This document shows positions 1 to 12,109 of a DNA stretch of 64,000 bases, one piece after another. A model generated the notes under the pieces. It was given only the letters and a program-made list of their open reading frames with translations, did no database searches and had not been told where the DNA came from. A program made the translations under genes and the position numbers. Source of the stretch: Datisca glomerata (taxonomy: Eukaryota; Streptophyta; Magnoliopsida; Cucurbitales; Datiscaceae); the NCBI GenBank assembly GCA_003255025.1, contig QANY01013371.1:1013263-1077262 (forward strand). The letters are read 5' to 3'. Every line of letters begins with the position of its first letter. Within the stretch, counting starts at the first letter, position 1.

Positions 1-229
1 TTATATTGACTTGATCATAAGAGTATATTAGACTGGACAATATATCGATGTCGAGTGCACACCATTATCGATCTTCTCTTCTTGCTGTTGAACTCAAACT
101 TCAAGAGGTGAACCTCTTTGGAGGTGACATAGAGGTGATATCTACCGCAAGCGGTGATTGAATTAGACATCCACAAGTAAATGATGTTTTGATCTACAAG
201 TAGGTGATGTCTGACATGCTAGAAGGTAT

Positions 230-520
230 ATTATGCTTGCAGTTTTCTTAAAGCCTGAAAGGGGACGCGATAACTTGGTTTGGGAGCCTGAAGGCTCTAA
301 TTGTAAACTCTTTTTCTTAATTTTTGACTCTCTTCGTCGAACAGTTTAAAAGAAACAAAAGAAATATTAAGAAACTGCATGACTTCTTCACCATGGTTCG
401 GAAGAAAGTTCAGTCCCTGGGGGAATACATCAGGAGATTCAAGAACTAGAAAATTTGTAAAATTCAATGCGATGACACCGTAATCGCTAAAGGTCAAATG
501 AGCTAGCAGAATGCCTCAGT
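230..520 (+). pseudogene. Gypsy gag remnant
   Basis: In one frame the DNA reads LKGDAITWFGSLKA, then a phenylalanine-rich stretch, then FKRNKRNIKKLHDFF, and QSLGEYIRRFKN. This is the usual core of plant Ty3/Gypsy gag (the 'LKGxAxxWfxxL ... sLxxyixRF' pattern). It stops at a TAG near 449 and cannot make a protein. The family match is by pattern recognition only. Confidence 0.65.
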
Positions 521-1499
521 ATGGTTAATGAGTTTATTATGCAAGATGAATATATGGTCAAGAACAATGAAAATAGTAGTGATAAAGAGACATGAGACAT
601 GAGAGATCGAAGAAACACGGGTCAACATTACCAGTAGATTGGGTCTATGAGTTACCCAGAAAACAAATTACCACCTCTGGTTGTTACATTGAAATAGCTA
701 GTCTAACAGACTGAAGTAAAATATCTTCTACCAAAACCTCTATGCCTGAAAACTAAAATGGGGAGAAGAAAAGATCTTTACAAGTATTACGATTCTCAGA
801 GGGATCACGGTCAGGGGACAGATGACTGCTGGAAGCTGAAGCGTGAGACAAAATCTCGGATAAAGTAAGGAGTATCTCCTAGAATAAGTGGGTAAGCATC
901 CAAGGAATAAGGATGAGGATAAACCCCAAGGAGAATACATAGATAAGAGGGTAGTACACGTGATCCATGAGGTAAATCTAAGAGGGTAGTGCACATGATC
1001 AGACACAACAAGGACAATGCATATTAGAGCTGTATGTTTGCCTATCTTTTTATTTAGTAAGGTACCTTAGACTAAGCCCATCCCAAGAATAGCATTCACG
1101 GATGAAGATATGGTCAGGGTATATATTACCCCTAAGATGACGCCCTAATAATTTGTCTCAATGTGGAAAACTACTTAGTAAAATGGATACTGGAGATTTA
1201 TGGGGATCAAGTTGTGGCCAGAAGCTTCTACCTGACCATCTTCAAAAAGAAAAATAATCAATAGTAATTACATGAAAAGTGAAAGACCTTAGATGCACCA
1301 CCCATTGAAGAAACAATAGAGGTCTCGATCCATCCATCTAACCTTAAGAATGTTGTGATGATAAGCTCGGACCTCAGAGATCTTCTAAAACCTGATCCTG
1401 TTTCTAAAGGATAATTGAAAGACATTTGCATAAAGTATTTTAGACATACTTGGGATCGCTTCGTCAATCGTATTACACAAGTTGAAGGTGTACCTTACC

Positions 1500-1915
1500 C
1501 ATAAGTCAGCCAGGCAGAAGATGAGGAGGTTTGCGCTTGATAGATTAACAAAGAAGTCTAGAGATTATTGGAAGCAGGATTCATCAGGGAAGTGCATTAC
1601 CCTATCTGATTGGAAATTGTGGTTGTAGTAAAAAAGAAGAATGGAAAGTGGAGGATGTGCATTGAATTCAAAAATTTGAATAAAACATGCCCAAATGACA
1701 ACTTTCCTCTTCCAAAGATAGTCCAGTTGGTGGACACATCAGCTGGACACAAGATGTTCAGCCTCATGAATGCCATCTCTAGGTATAATCAGATACTCAT
1801 ACTCCTCACAGATTAAGAAAAAACTCCATTTATGACTTAATGGGGCATGCACAGCTAGAAGGAGATGTCTTTCATGCTGAAGAACATTGGAGCCACCTGT
1901 CAGCGGATGGGAAAT
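1500..1915 (+). pseudogene. Gypsy reverse transcriptase remnant
   Basis: The open stretch at 1610-1816 carries KKKNGKWRMC, NKTCPNDNFPLPKI and VDTSAGHKMFS, the finger and palm start of Ty3/Gypsy RT. Upstream, 1500-1605 in shifted frames gives RQKMRRFA...EAGFIREVHYP, the normal lead-in. Downstream, 1830-1910 gives KNIGATCQRM, again normal. Stops interrupt all of it, and the catalytic YxDD box is not found because homology is lost after about 1915. It is a dead fragment. Confidence 0.85.
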
Positions 1916-2084
1916 GTGGGAACCACATAGGGGGAAGGTCAATGGGTATGAGGGTGAGAATGATGGGATATTTCTAGCCAATGATGGATTCTGATGCTGT
2001 AGAGTGTACTGCAAAGTGCGATAATGCCAAGGACACACTCATGTTCCAAAGCAACCCATGGAAGAGTTGAACTATATCATCATA

Positions 2085-2930
2085 CCATGGTCTTTTATAC
2101 AAGTGAGAATGTTTATAGCGGGACCAATGCCTCCAAAACCAGAACAAAAAGGTTTCTCCTCAGATCACTGACTACTTTTCTAGAACTTTAGAAGCTGAGT
2201 CCTCCGTAATATGAAGGAGAAAGATGTTAAGGAATTTTTCTAGAAAAATATGGTGTGTAGATTTGACATTCTGAAGGTAATAATCGCGGACGATGGGCCA
2301 TATATCTCAAGAAGGATTTTAAAAGAATTTTATAAAGAATTGGAAATTTAACTACGTTACTTTACACAACGACTCCACCAGGCTAACGGGTAGACTGGAG
2401 CCTCTAACAAAATCATATTGACCACACTCAAGAAAAATCCCAACAAATCCAAAGGTAAATGGGTGAAAGTGCTACACGTGATACTATGGTTTTGCAGGAC
2501 GGTAAAGCAAACACATATGGGGAAACACCATTTTCTCTAGTTTATGGAGCTGAGGCTATGATACCTGTTGAGATCCAGATGCCTATAATCTAAACCCAAA
2601 TTGAAAGGAGGGGATCAATAGTGAGACAATGATCCTGGAGCTAGATGCTTTGGAAGGCAATAGGGAAATGAAATTAATCTGATTGGAAGCCGATTCACAA
2701 AAAACATTTCAGCATTTCAACAAAAGGGTAAACACCAATCGATTCACAGTTGGTGACTTATTCCACATAAGGGTATACCAAAATACCCAAGAGTATGGTA
2801 GGAAAGCTTGGCCAACTAAAAGGGCACCTACGTGGTAACACATATTATCAGGCCTAGACCTTACAATCTTAAGGACTTAGATGGAAAGTCAATAAATAGA
2901 GTTTAGAATGTCACTTGCCTCAGATCCTAA
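2085..2930 (+). pseudogene. Gypsy integrase remnant
   Basis: Several frames together show an integrase core and C-terminal part: ADDGPYISRRILKEF (the second catalytic Asp region), a TNGQ-like turn decayed around 2380, then GKWVKVLHVILWFCRT, GETPFSLVYGAEAMIPVEI and FNKRVNTNRFTVGDLF. These are ordered as in Ty3/Gypsy integrases, which lie downstream of RT. Frameshifts and stops are frequent. Confidence 0.75.
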
Positions 2931-4920
2931 GGCCCTGAACTTCTTCTTCAACTTTTTCCTCCTTCTTATCTCTTCCAAAGACATACGATAATGCCATGAA
3001 TGCCCTCACATTGACTGACATCATAAGATTGGTATTCTTTTTTAAAGGGGTTAATGGCTTAGTTATAATAAGCTCAGGTTTGAGCCTTACAAACAATAAT
3101 AATTTGACCTAAGAAAACTTATGTAATCAGCTTTTCTAGGTAAATAATAAGGGATACCTTTTAGTAGAGGCATAATGTGTTCTCAAAGACCCACAACCTT
3201 TAAATTCTCCTCGCTTAAAATTGAATTGATTCTCTTGTTAGGATGTCCTTGGAGAATGCACAAAGAACTTGACATAGGCTCGGTTAAAGAATAGAGTAAC
3301 TTGAACATGGAAACTGCGTAATTGAAACTATCAGTAAAAAAGGAAGATAATCTCAGGCTCTACCTAGGATACCCCAACTCGTTTGAGCCCTAGTTATATG
3401 GGAAGCTTCGCTAGTAGTTGTACGCTCTCTAACATTCGAGGGAACCTCCTTAGGAGCATACTCTCAATCTCATCAGATAAAGTACTTTCTCTTCTAGTAC
3501 TTGTTGCTAATAGGTTTGTCAAAAAGGAATCTTAATTTTGCTTGAAAGTTTATGCACAACGATCGAGGGAATATGAATGTTCTACAAAGAAGAAATTGCT
3601 TTGAAATAATTCTATATTTATGGCTATAATTATCTTATGTCAAAGAATTAGGAGTTCGAGGAGGATCCTCTAGAAATTGGGAAGAAGCTGGCTCGGGGAT
3701 AGATTGTAAAATTTAAGGACCAATCCTATTAACTTAGGGAGAGGGGGTATGAGTCTGAACCTCAAAGGATCATCATAAAAACTTACCCAACCCTGAGACC
3801 TAGAATTTGGCCTCTTAGACTTGGTAGGAAGACAAAGTTCCACATAATCTATGACTCATACTCTATACGCATTGCTTTTAAAACCCCCTAGTAAGGATAC
3901 TAGTAGAAAAATCTAAGGAGTTAGGACGTGCTCTAGAAGAAGGTCCTAACCTCGCAACGGCAATGTCTGAGGAGACTACGTGCCTTACTTCCTTGAAGCC
4001 ACGAGTTAAGGAAAAATCCCATGGTTCAGTAGGGATGAATCCCACCTCCTCAAGAGATTCGCCCGAGCCTGACTAAACACCCAAGGCTTAAGTAGAATCT
4101 GAATCTGAGGATATGCAGCCTAGGCTCTCGTGGATGGGTTGGGTTCAGACAAAAAACCAGACAATATCAAAGGGTTTAACCTTGACCGGAACGTCATCGG
4201 GCATGCTCAAATATCAAGAATAGAAACAAAACCTACTTCCATGAAAACAAAAACTATTTGAACTCTCGCACCACCAGTAATGTTCGAACGCCAATAAATT
4301 GGAGTAAACAAAAGGAATATCAATCGAAGAAGATGGTGGAATTAAAAAGGTAACAGAAACAAAGGAAGAGGATTCTATGAACGGTAGAAGCAAAGGAGTG
4401 CGAAGATATAAGTTTGAAAATGAGAGGTCGATGGAAAATTGAAAATGAATAGGAAATCTGGAAAAGAAACTTTTTAAAATCAACGACCCTAATCATATCT
4501 TTAAATTTAACAATCCAGATCTAATCGAAAGGTGACTTATTAGTTCATGCACTGTCGAAGTGATTTTCAACCGTAGTACAAGCGACACATGGAATGATCT
4601 AAATCCATGAGTCCCAACACATGGGACAAGCGACAGAGTCTCGAATGTATCCATACCTATGGATGACCGAGGATAATCAAGCATGTAATTGCTCTCCCAA
4701 CACGCACGAAGATGAATACACCAATGACCAAGGCTTTCAAGGATGTACTTCTTTATTCTTGCGTAAACTTCAGACTCGATAAGTGAGGGAAAGCTATGGG
4801 GGTATAAAACCACTAGGGTCTGAGCCCCATGTCCAAGACATGCCACAGATGAAAAGCCTATCAAACCTCCATCAAGATGAAGCCCAAACTAAGCTTGAAC
4901 CAAGGCCCATTACCTAGGAC

Positions 4921-5185
4921 CAAAGGCTCAATATCGGAAGTCCCTCTATATCCACGACCTAGGCTACAAATGATAGATGAGGTCCCTCTTCACCTGTGAC
5001 TAATGCTACTATGATACTTGAACTCCTTCTGCATCTTTGGCCGAGGCTATTATGATAGTCGAAGTCCCTCTGCATCCGTGATCGAGACTACTATGACAGT
5101 CTAGATATACCCATCCATGACCAAAGCTATTATGATGGCTGAGGTCCCACCACCTCCATGAACGAGACTACCATGGTACTCAAGA
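4921..5185. repeat. Degenerate ~40-bp tandem repeat in Gypsy 3' region
   Basis: A unit like GAGGCTACTATGATAGTCGA followed by GGTCCCTCTGCATCCRTGAC recurs about seven times. The shared CTAYTATGATA box starts near 4927, 4964, 5006, 5047, 5088, 5127 and 5168, so spacing is 37-42 bp. It lies in the 3' noncoding or LTR part of the Gypsy element. No function is evident. Confidence 0.75.
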
Positions 5186-7101
5186 TCTACCTCTCTCACG
5201 GTCCAATAACATCTTGACAGTCGCGATCTATCAGCCAACTCAACCATATTTGGTAACTCCCCACACATCAAAACACTAGCTAAGGTTCCTCCCTACAAGG
5301 AAGGTTCTAAGTACCATAAATAGAATTATGCTAAAGTAGGAATGATTACATTAATGGAAACTCTCCATGAATTGCCTCCTTTCCTTGACAGAATTATAAG
5401 TAAAGGTACTAGAATTATGAAGAGATGTAAATAGGCGGTGCCCCCGCGGTGCCCTTATTCATTCACGTATGCATTCTACCAGTGCCCAAAACATTCTCCA
5501 AATCATTCTACTAAGTTGATCATCAGAGTGTATTTGACTGGGCACCACACTAATGTTGAGTTCACACCATCGTCGATCTTCTTTTCTTGTAGGTAAGGAG
5601 CTCATCATCAATTGACAGATGGTAAAGTATTTTACTATAGATTATTTGCGTATACAAATAATGATAAGTATTGTCATGTGTTTGGCATAAGTAACTATAG
5701 TGGGTTCAAACTAATTAATATGTTCTAGCAGTTTAGTATGCCAAAAAATGTTCTAACTAATACAAATCTTATAATGAGAATTAGACCAAACTGAATACAA
5801 TCAATATTATTACAAGAAATAGACTTATGAAGCTCAAATCTATATTTTGCGATAATAAAAGAAAAATCAAATAATTTATAACACTTAAACAAATGAATTA
5901 AAAATTTAGATAATAGAATTTTTGAAAATATAACAAAGTTCAACTAGAATCTCATAAAATATTACAATATTTGCGATTCACTTATTGTTAAAAAAACTAA
6001 TAATTGTTAAGTTTAAGTAATTTTGTTTCCATTAAATTAAAATTTGAAAAAAAAATAGTGGATGCTGTTTTTATATATATTAAAATAGTTGATATTATTA
6101 TAAAATACTAAATACTTTTTCAACTAATATATAGAATGTAGTAACTAGAAGTACAATACAGTTTTCTTAAAAAATTAAAAATTCAATACAATATTTAGAA
6201 TTTTAGAATTTTAGAATGAACGATTGATATTTGAAAACGAGAGAAAAAAATAAAAAAATAAAAATGATGTCAGAAAAAATTTAAACTGTCCATTTTAAAA
6301 ACGATAAAGAAAGACATCGGGTTCCCTTAACCTAAGGCCATGTAGACATGATAAGTCTAAAAAGCCAAAAAGACAAAGAGGGTTTGATTAATCTAATTTG
6401 ACAAAGTTTTGAGGAAGGTTCTCTAGTGAGTTAAGAACAGCATTTAATTGAGATGAGATAAAGACTTGTTCCCAACTCTTTTCTCGATGTAATCCAAAGA
6501 CCATATTCAATTTCAGAAACCATAGATGATTGAATGAAAAGTCACATCTATCACTTTCTCCATAGGTAGCGTATAATCAATTGAGTCACATTTCCCGTCC
6601 AAAAATGGTAGGCTTACGGGTAAAAGTTTCACACTTTTACCCTACCATACTAGAATCTAAAATTTCCAGTAAATTTATTCCCTTCAGTGATTCCAGCAAA
6701 TAAAGCTTTAATTTAATGAAGTTGGCAATCAAATGCTTGATCAGATTAGGCTCTGATTAAGCCTAGTTTGTTTTTATTATTAAGCCTAGTTTTTATTTAC
6801 GTGATAATAATGGTGACCACCTCTTATGTGTGCATCAACTGGTTATTGGAGTTTGGTAAGTTGGTCTCCGCTTTCCAAGTATAGTGATCAGTGAAAGGAA
6901 TTTTTCATCCAATATCTTTCCTTCTTTTTACCCCCTTATTGAATAATCGACCCAATCAAAATAAAAGTTGGCCTAAAAGCTTTCCTTTTTAGTTCGAAAG
7001 TATTGAAACTACAAGTACGTTTAGATTGATCGGTTTTTGTTTTTTTAGATCAAGAGTAACTAAATGTTATAGCATGTCATGTATGATAAATAGCAACTTG
7101 T

Positions 7102-7124
7102 GATATATATATATATATATATAT
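7102..7124. repeat. (TA)n microsatellite
   Basis: About ten uninterrupted TA dinucleotides flanked by CTTGTGA and TGCAATACC. Confidence 0.9.
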
Positions 7125-7904
7125 GCAATACCAAATTTTTCAAATTTGAATAAGTATCTTACTTAAAAATTATGAATTTTGAAATCTAAAAAGTGAATCT
7201 AATCTTCAATATTCGTGCTTCATTTTTTCAAAAATAATTCTTTCTCACCCGTGACCCTTCCTTCCGCCCATCGTAGCATGTCTGTTCCACAAGACAATAG
7301 GGCTTGCATGATGACTTGGCATCCAAGGTGGAGCTATATAACCAGGGGCAAGGCGATATTTTTGTAAATGAGGGCAATCTTGTTTTTTTCAAAAACTCAC
7401 CTTATTTGGTATAATAATAAAATATATTTTATATTTTAAATTATATTTATCACTTATGATATAACGTTATTTCTAGAAAATCAAATCAAACACATAAGAT
7501 TATAGTATACAATTTGATTATTTTATAAATTTGAATGAGTCAAATAGTAAAAGTTGGTGATTTTAAAAATTTGAAAAGTGATGAATAATATATAATTTGA
7601 TAAATTTATAAATTTAAGGGGGCAATTATATAATTTTAAAATTTTACTAATTTAAAGAGGGTAAATAGTATATTGTATACTAATTTGACGCATATTACAT
7701 AAATTAATACATATATCATCATAAAATTAAAAATCAAACGGGGGCAATCGTTCCCTTTACTTATGAGTGGGCTGGCTTCTAGCTATAATGTTAGAATTGT
7801 AGGGGCCAAAACACTAAAATCAGTTACGTCAAGTTTATGTGTATATATTATATTCAAATGCGTCCTTTCTATCTACAAAAATGCATTATATACCTATACA
7901 TACC

Positions 7905-8105
7905 AATAACATACATACATACACGTACTTACATACATACGATATATATGTATGTGTGTACGTGTATATATGTGTGTAAGTGTATATACACACACATACA
8001 TACTTATATTCATATATAAACATACACACAAATATATATATATATATACACGCATACACACACAAATACTTACATACACAAATTAAACACACGCACGCGC
8101 ACATA
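7905..8105. repeat. Compound (CATA)n/(TG)n microsatellite
   Basis: Runs of ACATACATAC, GTATGTGTG, ACACACATAC and TATATATATA alternate for about 200 bp, followed by CACGCACGCGCAC. Open frames of 60-84 aa on both strands here are made only of Tyr, Cys, Val, Ile and Thr and are artefacts of the repeat. Confidence 0.85.
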
Positions 8106-8639
8106 TCATAGAATCTACATGTATTTTGTCTCAAAATCAACTTACTCCCTAAACTTTACCTCTTCCCTATTGACATTTCAATTTTCTCCATTCATCAACT
8201 TACCCCCGCTGACCGTCAAATGGTTGTTAAATCGGCACATGCCTAAATTTTTTTTTTTTCAATTTTACTCATTTTTTCAACCTCATAAACTTGAGCTTTC
8301 AGTCCAAGGCAGGGACCTTGCAACTAAATTTGCAACATTAGACACCTCTGTATAGCAGATAGTCTTTCCTCTACATGGCAGCTAATTACTGATGACAATT
8401 TATTGCTCTATAAACTTGGAGGTTTGGCAGTGACTACGACCCTGTGGCGGATAATCTTACCTCAATGTGTGACACTGTTTCTCTACAGAAGCACAGTTCA
8501 AGCTTCAAAACCATGTAACGAGGCTTGAGCAAATTCACACTGCTGCTACTTTTGAAACCCACCCTTCTGCAAATATGGATTGCTTTCAAAGAAACAGCAA
8601 TAAAGGCCCTTCTCCACAATCTTAAACTACATTAGAATA

Positions 8640-10975
8640 TTGTTATTTTATAGAGCTGTAAAATCATATTTTTAGCGGTTTGGCAAACGCTACTCACGTG
8701 GACAACTATAAAATGTCTGCACTTTTTATAGCGTTTCCCAACCCCGTCATTGTGTGAGTTTATCATGGAATTTTAAGCACTCGCTATGTTAGGAAATGAT
8801 ATTATAACATTTTAGGCCTGCTATTAATGAGTTTACGATGACATTTTTTCCTCCAATTAAAATCTATATTATAGCATTTTATGACTCTATAAATAGATTC
8901 ACAATCCAACATATTTATCTATACGATAGCATTTACTTTCTGTTATAATAGAAGATAAATATATGAGACTAAATGTCTTTATAAACAAAGAAATTCAAAG
9001 AAAAGACTTCTCAAACTAATAATATCATAAAATTTGTCAAATTCTTACACATATGATTCCACTAGAAATTACATTTGTGATATTAACGCGTCTTTTCCAT
9101 TTTCTACTTAAAGCCATCTCTAGAACATAATAAGTACAAAAACTCAGTTAATCTGATCAAACATGTCCCATCCAAAAAACCATGCGATAATTCAACCAAC
9201 AAGTTGCACCTTAGAGCTCTTCCTCCATCATTTTTCACAAAAAAAAAAAATTGACATGCCTTCGATCCTTTTTTACAATAATCTTATGGCATCGACCTAT
9301 AAATTAAATATAGAGCAATGATTTATAATGTCAACTTAAAGTACGTGAAGCACGTAGAAAGCTATCTCGACAACAATAAAAAACATATTCATACACGACT
9401 CAATATTGGAAGATAACCCCCACATTATGTTACTACACTTGAGCTAGCCCCTAAACTGTCAACAAACACAACCAAACAAATCAAAGACAATGAGGGCGGC
9501 TAATTCTCTCCACTAATATATAGTTCATGCATTATTTGACAGACTTCTCATATAGTTCATCATTCAACTTCGCAATATTCTGTTGCGTATGTTTAGTTTG
9601 GTACAATTTCTTTGTCTTATATATGTATGTATGTATCCTTTGAATGTAGAAAGGACAAGTTAAACCCACAGAGGATTATAAAACAAAGTAAACCAGGAAC
9701 AAGAACATAATAAACAAACGAATCCATATGGCAGACTGAACAAAGCGAATTTAATGAATGCATAAGGCCCGATAACAGTTTCAATAAGAGCCCCATTAAC
9801 AAGTTCAAATTCATTCTTTAAGTCTTTAAGGTATTGGAAAGCAAGGTCTCTTTGGATATGCCCAATCACACATTGTCAAAATAGGGAACACGTCCTTTGA
9901 TTATAACTAATTACTAATTAAGTCAGGCCTCTACATATCAAATCAAATAGATATTCCAATATAAAAGCTAAAATGTACTTGCACACATTGTATCTCGATC
10001 ATATTAAAGAGAATTACTCTACAATATGGCCTGGAGATTTACAAAGTAGAATAGGGACGAATGCTGACAATTGTGAACATGTTAATCATAGTCAGATTCA
10101 GCAAAAGTTAAATGTCATGAGTCATGACACTGGTGAGATGAAGAAAGAAAACAAAGGATACTGAAAAATGTATATGGCCTAAGTCTCTTTAGGTGTGTTA
10201 ACAAACTAACATGCGGTGCTCATGACAACCTCAAAATGTGAGAGAGAAAGAGAATCAACTCATCAAAGAAAAGAGGAGAGACACCATTAATTTAGGAAGG
10301 ACATCAATTATAACAACAATGAGAAATAATGTATCAATTTTAACCTATATTGTCTCTATGTCCAACCATCATAAAAATAGACCTTAGACTAAACAAACAA
10401 ACCTTATGATTTTGAATCTCGAGAGAAACCTTCATCACAGATCACATGCTTTATGATGAATTAGGCTGAAGATAAATACTTGAGAAATAAACAAATAAGT
10501 AATAGCTATTTTAGGGTAAGAATTTGAGAGTTTTTCATGGAGGAAAGACCTAAAGAGGAGGTAGCATTATTTGGAGGAATGCGAGATAAGCTTGTTAAAG
10601 CATGCAGCTATTTCTTTTAAGGAAGCCCTGAGGAAGAAAAAAATCTGTTGCGAACATCAAGGTGAGAGAGAGAATTCATTGAAGATCAGGCCGGAACGGC
10701 TTAAGGCTAACATGGCAGTTGACGGCTTAAGGCCCGAACGATGCATCGAGGAAGAAGGGTAGACGACAAAATGTTGTGGAAGATAAGAGAGATTGAGCTT
10801 TTCTAATGATTTGTAAAAATCGCGCTTTCAAAAAATTATACTTTTTATGTTTTTCCCGCCTTCATTTTCACTTTCTACAGCATTTTCCCCATGATGCCAT
10901 GTTTACACTATTTATGACAACATTTTCCATAAAAACGTTATTCTTAAATGCTATTGTAGATGACTTTTGTAGTGT
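8640..10975. mobile_element. CACTA-like (En/Spm) DNA transposon remnant
   Basis: The right end reads ATGCTATTGTAGATGACTTTTGTAGTG, whose reverse complement begins CACTACAAAAGTC, a typical CACTA terminus. Both flanks carry many short copies of a subterminal motif: TATAGCATTTTATGA, CGATAGCATTTAC and TTTTTATAGCGTTT at 8650-8960, and CTACAGCATTTTCC, TAAATGCTATTG at 10870-10970 in the opposite sense. Arrays of short inverted subterminal motifs are characteristic of CACTA elements. No transposase is visible, so the copy would be non-autonomous. The left terminal CACTA was not found; the left border is approximate. Confidence 0.6.
9735..9895 (-). pseudogene. SEC22: Fragment of SEC22-type vesicle SNARE gene
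   Basis: Read on the minus strand, the DNA gives ILTMCDWAYPK, then after a one-base shift LAFQYLKDLKNEFELVNG, then IETVIGPYAFIKF. These match, in order, the longin-domain end of plant SEC22 (LTMCDRSYPKK, LAFQYLEDLKNEFERVNG, ARPYAFIKFDTF, from memory). SEC22 is an R-SNARE acting between ER and Golgi; only about 55 of its roughly 215 residues are here, with no SNARE coiled coil or membrane anchor. A one-base insertion between YPK and LAFQ breaks the frame. Homology stops after KFALF, where sequence passes into unrelated DNA. It lies inside the CACTA-like element, suggesting capture by the transposon. Confidence 0.8.
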
Positions 10976-10989
10976 TACTATCCTAATTA

Positions 10990-11155
10990 AAATTTTAATA
11001 GAGGCTCACCTAGTGGATACAGAGGTAGGGGAGGGGAAGAGGTAGATCAGGATCAAGATCCATGTGTCAAATTCGTAGAAAGATAGGACATTATTCCTCC
11101 ACTTTCGACAACAAATTCAATCAAGACTTTAAACGATCATACCAAAATCAGGATA
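10990..11155 (+). pseudogene. Copia gag zinc-knuckle scrap
   Basis: Reads NRGSPSGYRGRG, then CQIRRKIGH and NKFNQ. This is the Gly/Arg-rich tail and CCHC knuckle of Retrofit/Ale-like Copia gag, with the second knuckle Cys changed to Arg and the last Cys lost. It is broken on the right by the CACTA-like end at 11157. Confidence 0.5.
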
Positions 11156-11156
11156 T

Positions 11157-11450
11157 ACTACAACAAATATGACATTTTATAGGAGGTAGAAAATCCTGTA
11201 AAAAGTAATTCACAAGGTTCTCATGGAGCCTATGATAGCCGATCTCGTAAAAAATAGTGTTTTTCGTAGGGTGGTTGATGTTGTTTCACTTTTTTACAGG
11301 ATTTTTTTAGTCCTGTAGAATTTTATTTAATAGGATTTTCTGACTCCTATCAAATTTATTTAACATGTGTTTTTTTACCCTTGTGAATTAACATTCACAG
11401 TTATGCTTGTATCCTTTTAAATGAGATTCCATAAGATTAATTTTTTTAAT
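11157..11450. mobile_element. Second CACTA-like terminal fragment
   Basis: Begins TACTACAACAAATATGAC, a one-base variant of the common CACTACAACAAAT terminus. It is followed by alternating forms of a subterminal motif (ATAGGAGGTAGAAAATCCTGTAA, AGTCCTGTAGAATTTTATTT, GACTCCTATCAAATTTATTT). No opposite end was identified. Confidence 0.5.
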
Positions 11451-12109
11451 CAATTATTCATATTAAATACTTTCAAAATGATAATTTTAAGTAGAATAAA
11501 GAATACCAATACAATGATTGACAAAATTTACATTATTTATTTGATCGACTTATAAATAGATTTAACTTGAAAACTAACTGATTTATCATTAAAATATACA
11601 AGCAACACTTGTTCCAATAAATCAAAAATATAAAAAGAGTTTCACAAAACGATCCAAGTTAACCTCAAAAATGTAATTCTATTCTTCAAGTTCAAAAAAT
11701 CCTTGCAACTAGTTTCTATGTCCTGCATTTAGAAGAAAACGTTAGATTTACATGAAGATCCAAATCATATCCTCTCCAAGCACTTAAAAGATATAAATCG
11801 AAGCATTAATAAAAAGCCATGTATTGCTTCTTTGTCATTTTCCTTGTTAGATTTTTCCAATTCTTAACACTCTCAAGCGGGTCCCCAGATTTGTTCCATA
11901 TTCTATCTACAATAACATGAATGACGAAGTAGAAATACATAACCGGAACTAAAGCTACAAATGTAGCATGAATGCCTTTCCAATACACTGGAAGTATAAT
12001 CAATCAGAGTGTTAACCATTCATCCAATTCACAGAGAATAGAGGCTGATAATAGTGAAACAAGAAGATCCCATTACCTTACCAAGATGAGTAATAAATTT
12101 GTTGGATCG
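11451..12109. other. AT-rich spacer, one unrecognised minus-strand ORF
   Basis: No supported gene. A 65-aa open frame on the minus strand (11806-12003) has a hydrophobic centre (VALVPVMYFYFVIHVIV) and could be an exon scrap of a membrane protein. I recognise no family, and there are no flanking exons. Confidence 0.4.

Larger units (their letters stand above)
1..5610 (+). mobile_element. Decayed Ty3/Gypsy LTR retrotransposon
   Basis: The block reads in the order LTR tail, gag, reverse transcriptase, integrase, long 3' region, LTR tail. The first ~90 bases (TTGATCATAAGAGTATATT...CACACCAT...TCGATCTTCT) recur in diverged form at about 5514-5600, which I take as the ends of the two LTRs; the left LTR is cut by the window edge. 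All coding parts contain stops and frameshifts, so the copy is dead. RNase H is largely unrecognisable between RT and integrase. The assignment to Gypsy rests on the RT motif type and on RT lying before integrase. Exact LTR borders and target duplications could not be fixed. Confidence 0.8.
5611..8640. other. AT-rich intergenic DNA, no gene recognised
   Basis: Three kilobases of AT-rich sequence without a convincing coding region. It holds a TA microsatellite (about 7102-7124) and a CATA/TGTA-rich stretch (7905-8100). The open frames overlapping that stretch are by-products of simple sequence. The 8119-8355 area looks like generic plant repeat DNA (CTCCCTAAACTTT-type). Confidence 0.6.

Noticed and set aside
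7837..8140. 60-84-aa ORFs rich in Tyr and Cys
   Set aside because: Made by the CATA/TG microsatellite on both strands.
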